From the NCBI GenBank assembly GCA_964618405.1, contig CAZUAY010000043.1, positions 1 through 17,944 on the forward strand: 17,944 nt of DNA, in the 5' to 3' direction. Source of the stretch: JBBQIY01 sp964618405. Its GTDB lineage: Bacteria > Verrucomicrobiota > Kiritimatiellia > RFP12 > UBA3636. Position numbers and translations under genes: made by a program. Position 1 is the stretch's first letter, and each line of letters opens with the position of its first letter. This document shows positions 1 through 7,309 of the stretch, piece after piece. Under the pieces are notes generated by a model. The model had not been told where the DNA came from and searched no databases. It worked only from the letters and a program-made list of their open reading frames with translations.

Positions 1-54
1 GACTCGTACTCGAAACCTCATTAGAAGAGGGAATTGAACTTGCGACAGAAAAGT

Positions 55-79
55 ATAAAAAACCTCATTTTTGTGAGGT
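55..79 (-). terminator. Rho-independent terminator reading leftward
   Basis: On the minus strand a 6-base-pair stem (ACCTCA pairs with TGAGGT, plus-strand 62-67 with 74-79) closes a 6-base loop and is followed at once by a run of T (plus-strand A57-A61), then TATAC. It lies about 190 bases after the stop of the large leftward PgaB-like gene and is the only terminator-like structure found after that operon. The stem is short and AT/GC mixed, so efficiency may be modest. Confidence 0.55.
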
Positions 80-91
80 CTGGCGTCATCT

Positions 92-126
92 CTCGCCACT
101 CGCCACTCGCCACTCGCTACTCGCTA
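92..126. repeat. Tandem 7-base repeat, five units
   Basis: Five head-to-tail 7-mers: CTCGCCA three times, then CTCGCTA twice. The tract belongs to the left composite repeat. Related heptad tracts beginning with the same GAGAAGT word occur near 17389-17416, 17672-17692 and 17782-17802. Unit length and lack of spacers exclude a CRISPR array. Confidence 0.85.
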
Positions 127-153
127 CTTCTCTCTTCGGTGAGGCCGGAATGA

Positions 154-179
154 TCCGCGATCACCGATCGTAGCTACAG
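154..179. repeat. 26-base hairpin repeat, copy 1
   Basis: This 26-base sequence recurs at 230-255 with two mismatches. It starts TCCGCGATCACCGATCG and ends GCTACAG. In this copy two changes in the right arm weaken the palindrome seen in copy 2. It resembles a REP-type intergenic palindrome, but the family is not identified. Confidence 0.7.
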
Positions 180-186
180 AGGTATT

Positions 187-222
187 CGACAAAGTTTGCG
201 ACAAAGCTCACGACAAAGTTTG
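187..222. repeat. Tandem 12-base repeat, three units
   Basis: Three consecutive 12-mers CGACAAAGTTTG, CGACAAAGCTCA and CGACAAAGTTTG fill the space between the two 26-base hairpin repeats. Units 1 and 3 are identical and unit 2 differs at three bases. No function can be assigned. Confidence 0.85.
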
Positions 223-229
223 GGAATCG

Positions 230-255
230 TCCGCGATCACCGATCGCGGCTACAG
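230..255. repeat. 26-base hairpin repeat, copy 2
   Basis: Contains a perfect 8-base-pair inverted repeat, CCGCGATC (231-238) and GATCGCGG (242-249), around a 3-base loop. It sits 14 bases beyond the stop codon of the large leftward gene, so it would form a stem-loop in that mRNA. No T-run follows, so it is more likely an mRNA-stabilising or REP-like palindrome than a terminator. Confidence 0.7.
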
Positions 256-268
256 GCTTGAGTGCGTA

Positions 269-3200
269 CTATTTCTCTTCTAGCAGTTTCCAGAGTGGGC
301 TTTGTTCTTCTTTGTCGGGTTTGGGCAACGGGTTGGTTATCACGGAGACGGGAGGGGCTGGGAGTCGTGGTGGTTTCTTTGTGGCGTCTGTATTGGTTAC
401 TGATGAGACGACGGAGGTCAGAGGGAGTGTAACCGGTATTTTTTCGCTTTCGTTGGTTAATGAGAGGGCGTTTTCGAGAATGTTGGTGACGCCGTCATCT
501 ACACGGAGGGTGGAAGCAGCAGGAGGGAGAGCAAATGAAATTTCAGTCTCCTTTCTGTTTTTTAGGGCGATCGCTTCGGCCTCGTCTTGGACGGCCTTTA
601 GGTCATCTGGCTCAACAGATCCGGTAAGGGGAACAATGATGAGCCGCGTCGCGATCCCTTCGCGTTTTTCCTCTGTGCTTTGAGCAACCCATTCTTGCAA
701 CGGATGCGGAGGGATCATCCACGTGTCTTGGATTGGCGGGAGAATCAGATTTCCGAGCTGGATTTCACGAATCTGCACTTTGTCGAGCGCCTTCAAGCGG
801 AGGTATTCGTCTCTGGCGTCTAGTGGCACTTTTTCTCGAATGTTGGGCCACAGCGGTTCGATACTTTGCACGACCATTAGGCTTCCAGCCGTTTGTTCCA
901 GAGCTCTTTCTAATTCCTCAAACCAGCTTTCAGGCGGCATCGACGTCACGCGAAGGATAATGCCTTCAAGATTATTTTTGTTAATGACCTCGGTGAGCAA
1001 GGAGGGTTTGACCATGGCGAAATACGGCACCTCGACGATGGGGATCAGGCGTAGCCGATGGAAGGCGCAGAACATCTTATAGGGGCCAAGATCGATTTCC
1101 GGCTCTGTCGACATGCTACCGTTGGGACGTTGTTTGATTGCCACAGGGGCAAGGATTGAGATGTCGCGAACGTTTTGCCGGAGCGTTTCGAGCACGGCAG
1201 GAATCTTTTCGCTATCGAGCATCGGTAACAAGGCGAGGCCTGATGGGAGGGGAGAAACCTCAATTGTTAGGATGCTGGCTTTGGCTGAGCCGAGGTTAGG
1301 GGAATAGGGGGCGATGCTCCACCAGCCATAACACGTTTCTCGGGGGATTTTGATGCGTGTGGGAAACAGAGCACGTTCATTTTCGAAGCCCATGGCTCCA
1401 TCGCCTCGTATTTCTAGGCTCAAAGTAATGATGCCGGGGGGGCGTAGCCAAGGCTGCGATTCGGCACTGCGGATTTGACCGTCGAACCACGTCTGCATGC
1501 GGATGTAACCATCGTTATCATAACCAAATCGAAGCATTGAGCGGGAACTTCGACGAGCGTAGAGCCAAAACGATCCGACCGATTCGTCGATCATGACGGA
1601 TAGCCTTCCGTCCCGCATCAATTCGGATTTCTTGAGTCTCAGGAAGGCCTCGGAGACGGAGGGGCTGGCGTGAAGCTCATATTTGCCACTGGCCGGTGAA
1701 TGCAAGCCGTTCCAAGGAATCCAAGCGTCGGAGAGGTAGCTCTTCGTGAAGTCTTCAACAACAGAATTTGTGAGCGGCAGGAGTTGGTCATAGATTGCCT
1801 GAGTTCTCGCGTTCGGTCCGCTTTCGGCAATGTTGCGAATGAACGGGAAGAAGATGGTTGCCTCGGGGACAGTCAGCAGCTCAGATGAAATGATCTCTTG
1901 GGCGAATCCATAAAGCGACGATTCCGACGACTTCGCAAGGTCGAGAAGCTGGTGCATATTGTCGTATCGGTTTGTGGGTTCATCGAGATAATTTTGGAGC
2001 ACAAGACGCGCTTCGACGTTCTTAGGCTGGGATTCAACAAGTCCGAGCATCAGGTCACGAGCATCGCTGCGGCGGCGTGATTTTCCGAGCCATCGTGCCT
2101 GAGCAATACAAATTTCTGCATTGTCGGGGAAGGTTCTAGCGTAGACGTCCATCAGCTTGGTTGCTTCGTCAATTTTGCCCATGTCGAAGAGGAGTTGGGA
2201 CTGCCGGATGGCCAGATTAACCTGTCCAGGATTTTTCTCCAAGCAAGCGGCGTAAAATTCTGATGCTTTGGCCTTTTCGTCTTTTTTGAGGAGCGCATCG
2301 CCGATAAGGGAAAGCGGCTCTGCATTTTCTGGGTCTTTCTTTGCCCAGAGAGCCCACTCCCTGATCGCATCGTCATAAGCTTCGGCGGCGAATGCTTCGA
2401 AGCCTTTTTGGCGAAGTTCTTCGTTCTGAGCCTCTCCCGATATATCGTTATACTCCGTAAGGATATTCGCAACCTGATAGTAGTAGTTGAGCGTTTGGTT
2501 GAAGTCTGAAGGCGGAACGAAGACGATGGGCAGGGCTCGGTTGGCAGGGAGTTTGAAGGCCTCGAGATTGTCACCGACGAGGATGACGCCAGGAATGATC
2601 TTGATAATGTTAATCGAAGAGGATAACTTCACGAAGCCAGTTGGAAGTTGAAGCATGAGGCCCATGCCGCCCTCTCGGAGCGATTCGTTGATGCGCGTTA
2701 GCCAAGAGACAAGGGCGGGCATCTTCGTTTCATCGCAGGAGGACGCATCAATGAAGATGCCGTCGACTCCCAGTTCTTTTGCCTTATCTGAGAGCGTTGT
2801 TTCGGCAATCCTCATGAGGGCTTCAACGTCTTGTACTTTAATCGCAGGGAAGACGCGAGCACCGTTAGACGTTGCGACGAGCGCGACGGCTGGGAGATCC
2901 CATTCGCTTGCCGCTATCGTTCCAGTTGAGATGATCTCAATCCACGGGGGCGAGATGATGGCGAATCGGAACGCATTTTCGATCAGCCATTTATTGAGAT
3001 AGGAACCGGTGCGTCCCGTTTCCTGAGACCACGATACGACCGCATCGCGACGGCCCCTGATCCGGGTTGAAATGATTTCGGTTGCGGCGACACCCGTTAG
3101 GGAGTCCCAGATACTGGCACCGATCAGGCCTGGTCGAGGCTCACCGCGGAGAATAATTCTTCCGCCGAAGAGGATTTTGCCGTCGAGTTGCACAAAGAGG

Positions 3201-4801
3201 AGTCTATCGCGGAGGTGGACGGTGATGTTATGGCTTACCGAGACATCGGTGTCCATAACGTCGGAGGCCAAGATCAGTTCGTCGACATCGGAGAGCTTTT
3301 GGCGGGCTGAAATGTTACCGCGCTCATCGATGATGATGAAGATGTATTCGCCTTGGTTTGTGGCGCGAAGGTAGATGCCGAAGCGTCCCCGCCTCATGTT
3401 GAAGAGCATGGATACGTGCCCATCTTTAAACGTGTCACTTCCAATTAGCCACGCCTTGGCACCTGTTGTCCCGGAACTGATCCCCGTCTTGAGATCATCA
3501 ATTTCGTCGAGAGAAGGAATCGCGTTTAGGATGAGTGTATTGCCTCGAGAGTAAACTTCGCCCCAATCGGCCAGCCAGGAACCTGAAGTATAAGTTATCG
3601 CTGTTTTTGTTTCTTCGGACCACGATCGAGGCCAGAAAGAATCCACCATAGAAATGAAGGCATTGGGCGACCACGAAGGGTCGACGAGGAGACGATTCAA
3701 TCGTCTCGGATCGCTGTTGTTTGAGTTGAGTGCCAGCATGCCGATGCTGAACCCGAGATCGTAATTCTTTTCGACTTGCCTCAGGTTGACGGATCGAATG
3801 ACACGCGCCCTTTCATCATACTGGCCGTAGTTTCCGAGAGGAAAGAAGAAGGCGAGGGGCTTGTCCTTGACTTCGCGCATGAATTCATCGATCACGGCTT
3901 CATGATCATCCCGAATCCGTTTTTCAAACTCCGCAGGCATTTCGTACCGGTTTTCCGATACAATCCACTTCGGCGAGGTGAAGAACGTCGCCGTTGCATC
4001 ATTGGGAGCCGTCTCGATTTCTGTAAATCCGAGATACGACTCGGCGGCAAGCTCCCAGAAGCTCAGATCGTGCATTTCGCGTAGGTAGTGCCAAAGAAGG
4101 GTTTCTGGGTTCATGCTACGCACCGCGAGGGTATTCACACCCATGACAGCGGGCCATTTGTACGACTGCAGGACATCTCGCACTTGATTGTACGTACCGC
4201 GTTTCGCTTGCTCGAAGGTGAGCAAGACCGCCTTGTTTGGCAGTAGCGTGCCGAGTTTGTAAAAATCGCGCACGTCTTTTAGCGTGATGGGATTGTAGCC
4301 TCCCGATTTGAGTAACTTCATCTGCTCTTTGAACATGGCTGTCGAAACGCTCGAGGATCCGGGGGCAGGAGATTCTTCGACCCCATAATAGGCGAGGGCA
4401 ATGAACTCTGTGGACTTGCGCTCCTCTGTTGAGACGGGTGCCTTGTAGATCCATTTGTGAACGAATACTTTGACGGGTCGGTAGAAGGCGATTGCGATTA
4501 AGGCGAGACCAATAAAAGCCATCCACGACTTGTAATGGTGGTCGTGTGCCATCGGAGAGGGTCTCTCCCAAGGCTCGTCTTTTTGAGGCTTTGAAGCAGA
4601 GGTCACCTCATCTGAATTGTGCTTATCGGGTTGGTCGTCGGGGGCAGTGGGCTTCGTCGTGACCGTCTTCATGGTGACTTCTGGATTTTCTCCGAAAAAT
4701 TTTGCATCTTCCAGAGAAGGTTCCGGGACGGTTGCGGGGTCAATCTTGAAAAATGATGTGTCGTCTGTTTTTTTGTTCTCGTTCATCCTCTGGTCCCCCA
4801 T
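269..4801 (-). CDS. Giant membrane-anchored PgaB-like pseudo-deacetylase with barrel, LamG-like and TPR modules
   Basis: 1510 residues. An acidic tail (1-90) precedes one membrane segment (about 92-108). Residues 132-390 resemble the PgaB/NodB polysaccharide deacetylase fold, including YEMPAEFEKRIRDD (287-300) and FFFPLGNYGQ (318-327). The TFDDG motif is TFEQA (195-199), and the region aligning with PgaB's two metal-binding histidines reads ELAAESYLGF (250-259), so catalytic and metal residues appear lost. Then come a concanavalin/LamG-like sandwich (400-585), a glycosidase-like barrel (about 600-770, GVDGIFID 678-685), about four TPRs (795-931), a second sandwich (1010-1185), a second barrel-like region (about 1187-1365) and a Pro-rich tail. 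These module borders are fold-level inference. The ATG at 4801 has GAGG six bases upstream and overlaps the synthase gene by 19 bases, which implies translational coupling. I infer a polymer-binding or export factor working with the synthase, not an active deacetylase. Confidence 0.8.
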   Translation of the reverse strand: MGDQRMNENKKTDDTSFFKIDPATVPEPSLEDAKFFGENPEVTMKTVTTKPTAPDDQPDKHNSDEVTSASKPQKDEPWERPSPMAHDHHYKSWMAFIGLALIAIAFYRPVKVFVHKWIYKAPVSTEERKSTEFIALAYYGVEESPAPGSSSVSTAMFKEQMKLLKSGGYNPITLKDVRDFYKLGTLLPNKAVLLTFEQAKRGTYNQVRDVLQSYKWPAVMGVNTLAVRSMNPETLLWHYLREMHDLSFWELAAESYLGFTEIETAPNDATATFFTSPKWIVSENRYEMPAEFEKRIRDDHEAVIDEFMREVKDKPLAFFFPLGNYGQYDERARVIRSVNLRQVEKNYDLGFSIGMLALNSNNSDPRRLNRLLVDPSWSPNAFISMVDSFWPRSWSEETKTAITYTSGSWLADWGEVYSRGNTLILNAIPSLDEIDDLKTGISSGTTGAKAWLIGSDTFKDGHVSMLFNMRRGRFGIYLRATNQGEYIFIIIDERGNISARQKLSDVDELILASDVMDTDVSVSHNITVHLRDRLLFVQLDGKILFGGRIILRGEPRPGLIGASIWDSLTGVAATEIISTRIRGRRDAVVSWSQETGRTGSYLNKWLIENAFRFAIISPPWIEIISTGTIAASEWDLPAVALVATSNGARVFPAIKVQDVEALMRIAETTLSDKAKELGVDGIFIDASSCDETKMPALVSWLTRINESLREGGMGLMLQLPTGFVKLSSSINIIKIIPGVILVGDNLEAFKLPANRALPIVFVPPSDFNQTLNYYYQVANILTEYNDISGEAQNEELRQKGFEAFAAEAYDDAIREWALWAKKDPENAEPLSLIGDALLKKDEKAKASEFYAACLEKNPGQVNLAIRQSQLLFDMGKIDEATKLMDVYARTFPDNAEICIAQARWLGKSRRRSDARDLMLGLVESQPKNVEARLVLQNYLDEPTNRYDNMHQLLDLAKSSESSLYGFAQEIISSELLTVPEATIFFPFIRNIAESGPNARTQAIYDQLLPLTNSVVEDFTKSYLSDAWIPWNGLHSPASGKYELHASPSVSEAFLRLKKSELMRDGRLSVMIDESVGSFWLYARRSSRSMLRFGYDNDGYIRMQTWFDGQIRSAESQPWLRPPGIITLSLEIRGDGAMGFENERALFPTRIKIPRETCYGWWSIAPYSPNLGSAKASILTIEVSPLPSGLALLPMLDSEKIPAVLETLRQNVRDISILAPVAIKQRPNGSMSTEPEIDLGPYKMFCAFHRLRLIPIVEVPYFAMVKPSLLTEVINKNNLEGIILRVTSMPPESWFEELERALEQTAGSLMVVQSIEPLWPNIREKVPLDARDEYLRLKALDKVQIREIQLGNLILPPIQDTWMIPPHPLQEWVAQSTEEKREGIATRLIIVPLTGSVEPDDLKAVQDEAEAIALKNRKETEISFALPPAASTLRVDDGVTNILENALSLTNESEKIPVTLPLTSVVSSVTNTDATKKPPRLPAPPVSVITNPLPKPDKEEQSPLWKLLEEK

Positions 4802-6267
4802 TTCTTGCCTCGGAGCGTGAGCAGAGCCCAGTATATCTGCCAGCTATAGAATGCGATGTACGTCAAGGTGAATGTGATTCCGCCCCACCACCATTTTCGA
4901 CCGGTCGTTGCCCAGAAATGAAGCGACCAGACAAGGGTGATCGAGAGTACGCCGATGGTGTAATCGGCTGTAATGGATCCTGCGATGATGGGGCCAACCA
5001 CCAGAGCTTGCAACATCACGAAGGGTTCAAGAAGCGGTAGCCACATCATGGCATACCATGAGATGGCTGGCACAGGATGCTTCCGCCACATAAACTTCCC
5101 TGTGCGGATGATTTCGCGCAAGTAGGAACGCATCCAGCGTAACTGCTGGCGCGTGTACTGCGCCCAATCTTCGGGAGCGATGGTCGTGGCCAGAGCCTTG
5201 TCGTCGTAGATGATCTTGTAGTTTTTTAGGATCCGGTTGGTTAGAGACCGGTCGTCGGCATAGTTGCCATGGGTTCCCATAACGGTTGCATTCATCCAGC
5301 TTTCCAATACGGCCAAAACGCAAACGCGGCGATAGGCAGAGAAGCAGCCGGGAAGACAACTCACCGTCCCAAAGATACTCTCCGCCGCCTTCATGATTTT
5401 GTAGGAAAAGTAATACCGGACATCCTGCATCTTGGTCAGGATGTTGGTATTGGCGTTTTCTACATCGCAATGGCCGGAGATGCCGCCGACGGTTGGGTCG
5501 ATAAAACCTTGGACGAGCTTGTAAAGGGAGCCTGGAAAAATGAAGGTGTCGGAGTCCACGCAAACGACGAATTCGCCTCGGGCTAACATCATGGCAACGC
5601 CCCAAGCGTGGCAGAGTCCCCTGTTTTTCTCGAAGTCGACGATGACCAGACGATGGTGGCGCGTTTGCGCCTTTAGCATTTCGCGAAGTGTGTTGTCCTT
5701 GGAGCCATCGTTGACGCAGACCACCTCGAGTCTGTCCTCCGGGTAGCCTGCCGCGAAAATCCGCTCAATGGTCTGACGGATCACGACTTCCTCGTTCATA
5801 CAAGGTATCAGAACGGTAACCGTAGGCATATAGCCTACGTCTGGAGGGGCGGTGTAGAAGGCTGCCAAAATAAAGCGCGAAACGACGAACGTGCCGGCCA
5901 AGAGTGAGTAAATGCTCACGAGCGGTTGATACCAGTAATTGTCGGCGTTTCTCAACTGAAGAAAGACGGCAGAGGCGAGCAACAGTACGGCAACCGCTCC
6001 GATGACGAGTACTTCCAGAAGCGGGGGCCGCTCGTAGAGCTTACCAATACGCTTTCGCGCATCCTCAATCGTGGTTTTGGGGTGCTCATCGGCAATCTTC
6101 AGCACCGTATCCGTCTTGTCTAATGTGCTTTTACAATAAGGACAAACCGAGGGCTCAGGCGTTTGAATAACATTGACCGAGATCAGGCAGTTTGCGCAAC
6201 GCAACCGACTTCCTCGGATGTTCTTTTTAGTGTTTTCTGGGGGGCTGGTTTCGTGTGCTGTATGCAT
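4783..6267 (-). CDS. Processive family 2 glycosyltransferase (NodC/PgaC/hyaluronan-synthase type) with N-terminal zinc ribbon
   Basis: 494 residues from the ATG at 6267, which has AGGA upstream and lies 20 bases below a good -10 box; an in-frame TTG at 6315 would start within the promoter. It has the full GT2 set: NDGSKD (186-191), DSD (238-240), GCFSAYR (307-313), ADDRSLT (337-343) and QQLRW (374-378). Membrane segments lie near 84-103, 115-138 and, after the catalytic domain, about 400-485. The ADDRSLTNRIL and QQLRWMRS blocks are closest to NodC and hyaluronan synthases, which polymerise UDP-sugars and extrude the chain through the inner membrane. GlcNAc is the likely monomer, by family and by the PgaB-like partner, but this is inference. 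Residues 24-45 carry CANC and CPYC, a zinc ribbon unusual for the family. First gene of the leftward operon. Confidence 0.9.
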   Translation of the reverse strand: MHTAHETSPPENTKKNIRGSRLRCANCLISVNVIQTPEPSVCPYCKSTLDKTDTVLKIADEHPKTTIEDARKRIGKLYERPPLLEVLVIGAVAVLLLASAVFLQLRNADNYWYQPLVSIYSLLAGTFVVSRFILAAFYTAPPDVGYMPTVTVLIPCMNEEVVIRQTIERIFAAGYPEDRLEVVCVNDGSKDNTLREMLKAQTRHHRLVIVDFEKNRGLCHAWGVAMMLARGEFVVCVDSDTFIFPGSLYKLVQGFIDPTVGGISGHCDVENANTNILTKMQDVRYYFSYKIMKAAESIFGTVSCLPGCFSAYRRVCVLAVLESWMNATVMGTHGNYADDRSLTNRILKNYKIIYDDKALATTIAPEDWAQYTRQQLRWMRSYLREIIRTGKFMWRKHPVPAISWYAMMWLPLLEPFVMLQALVVGPIIAGSITADYTIGVLSITLVWSLHFWATTGRKWWWGGITFTLTYIAFYSWQIYWALLTLRGKKWGTRG

Positions 6268-6286
6268 GTGATGTCCTACGTATTTA

Positions 6287-6315
6287 ATATTACTCAATTT
6301 TTTACTTGATTGCAA
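6287..6315 (-). promoter_or_regulatory. Sigma-70-type promoter for the glycosyltransferase operon
   Basis: Minus strand: -35 TTGCAA (6315-6310), 17-base spacer, -10 TAATAT (6292-6287). Each box matches consensus at four of six positions with ideal spacing. A start near 6280 would leave a 5' leader of about 13 bases before the ATG at 6267, which supports that start codon. Confidence 0.5.
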
Positions 6316-6329
6316 TCGTCAAATATGAA
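6301..6329 (+). promoter_or_regulatory. Possible promoter for the rightward ATPase/hydrolase operon
   Basis: TTTACT (6301-6306), 17-base spacer, TATGAA (6324-6329). Each box has four of six consensus matches. It overlaps the leftward promoter, so the two operons would share and perhaps compete for one 96-base divergent control region. The region is AT-rich, so chance matches are possible. Confidence 0.35.
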
Positions 6330-6363
6330 AAGATTCCAAAAAGAGAGAGGTGCATATTAAGCA

Positions 6364-7263
6364 ATGATGATTGACAAGACCAAATTAGGGATCGAGTTTT
6401 TCGATGAGACATTCGGCGGCATTTATCGCGGTCGAACCGTATTTTGCTATGGTCGAAAGGGGTCTGGGAAGTCTGTTATCGCGTCTTGTTTTCTTCGCCA
6501 ATCGATGCTCGACGGTGACCGGAGCCTTTTGCTGACGGATTGGCAGGCTAAGGATGCGCTGATTGTTGCGGAGTCCGTTGGCGTACCTTTCACGCACATG
6601 GTGCGCACAGGAAATCTGACCATTCTGGAGTACTCGTCATTCATTCCAGGACTGGAGATGTGTGAAGATTCCTCGCTGCCACCGACCGCATTCATCGAAT
6701 TACAAAAGATTATTACGTCTCGTTCGATTCGCCGTGTTGTTTTCGATACTGCACTTCCTTGGCTTGCGATTCAGCCCATCGACCGTATGCCGGGGCACGT
6801 GTATTCTTTCATCCATGCCCTCGAGAGGCTTAATGTGACGACTCTTTTGACGCTTCTCTGGCCAGTCTCCACACCTGCGTTTATGCTCAAAAACAGGTTG
6901 GAAGACGTCTGCCCAGTTGTTTTCGTCGCTCAGCGTTCGGAAGATACAGGTGAGAGCTTTTTCAAGGTCTCGAAGTACTTAGGCGACAATCTGAACTCGG
7001 TAACGCCGATCGCGTTCAAGCTGAATACAGGCAAGACTGTTGTTCCGATCGACGATTCCGAGCTTCCTGCTATTCCCTCGGTAAACTACGACAATCTAGG
7101 TACTGCGAAAAGCCAGATACCTTCTAAGCCAGACGCTTCGCTTCCTCCTTTATCAACAGTGAAACCGATAGTTCCGCCAAAGCCTCAACCTGTAGAGCCG
7201 CCTATAAAACTTCCAGAAAACGAGGGCGAACCCATAAGCTTCTCTTCTGTTATTGATTTTTAG
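6364..7263 (+). CDS. KaiC/RecA-superfamily ATPase with proline-rich C-terminal tail
   Basis: 299 residues. The N-terminus (LGIEFFDETFGGIYRGRTV) is the KaiC/RadA-type opening before a Walker A loop, GRKGSGKS (30-37). A Walker B-like strand RRVVFD lies at 123-128. The core ends near 235. The remaining 65 residues are rich in proline, serine and lysine and probably disordered, finishing in a short hydrophobic/acidic end (ISFSSVIDF), which looks like a partner-docking tail. Single KaiC-type domains act as ATP-driven switches in many bacteria, but no target can be read here. GAGAGG lies 13 bases before the ATG, rather far; a second ATG follows directly at 6367. First gene of the rightward operon, divergent from the synthase, which suggests a role in controlling polymer production. 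Function uncertain. Confidence 0.8.
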   Translation: MMIDKTKLGIEFFDETFGGIYRGRTVFCYGRKGSGKSVIASCFLRQSMLDGDRSLLLTDWQAKDALIVAESVGVPFTHMVRTGNLTILEYSSFIPGLEMCEDSSLPPTAFIELQKIITSRSIRRVVFDTALPWLAIQPIDRMPGHVYSFIHALERLNVTTLLTLLWPVSTPAFMLKNRLEDVCPVVFVAQRSEDTGESFFKVSKYLGDNLNSVTPIAFKLNTGKTVVPIDDSELPAIPSVNYDNLGTAKSQIPSKPDASLPPLSTVKPIVPPKPQPVEPPIKLPENEGEPISFSSVIDF

Positions 7264-7309
7264 CGTCTATTTTCCTCTGAACCCCATTTGCAGAACCGTT
7301 CGATAAATT

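Larger units (their letters stand above)
1..132 (-). repeat. Composite intergenic repeat, left copy
   Basis: Read on the minus strand this element runs GAGAAGT (132-126), a tract of 7-base units, a hairpin/T-run, then a 49-base core (49-1). The core matches the right-hand copy at 17418-17466 in inverted orientation at 48 of 49 positions; the one mismatch is at base 29. The order of parts (GAGAAGT, heptads, core) is the same in both copies, so this is a real dispersed element and not a chance match. The left copy carries an extra terminator-like hairpin between heptads and core. It may extend past base 1. No coding potential seen. Confidence 0.8.

Noticed and set aside
92..126. Possible CRISPR array
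   Set aside because: Units are 7 bases with no spacers, and no cas genes are present.
258..683. Rightward open frame of about 140 codons over the end of the giant gene
   Set aside because: It lies antisense to a well-supported gene, is Ser/Arg-rich without domains, and has no ribosome site.
6268..6315. Longer glycosyltransferase start at the TTG at 6315
   Set aside because: It would overlap the promoter and lacks a ribosome site, while the ATG at 6267 has AGGA at suitable spacing.
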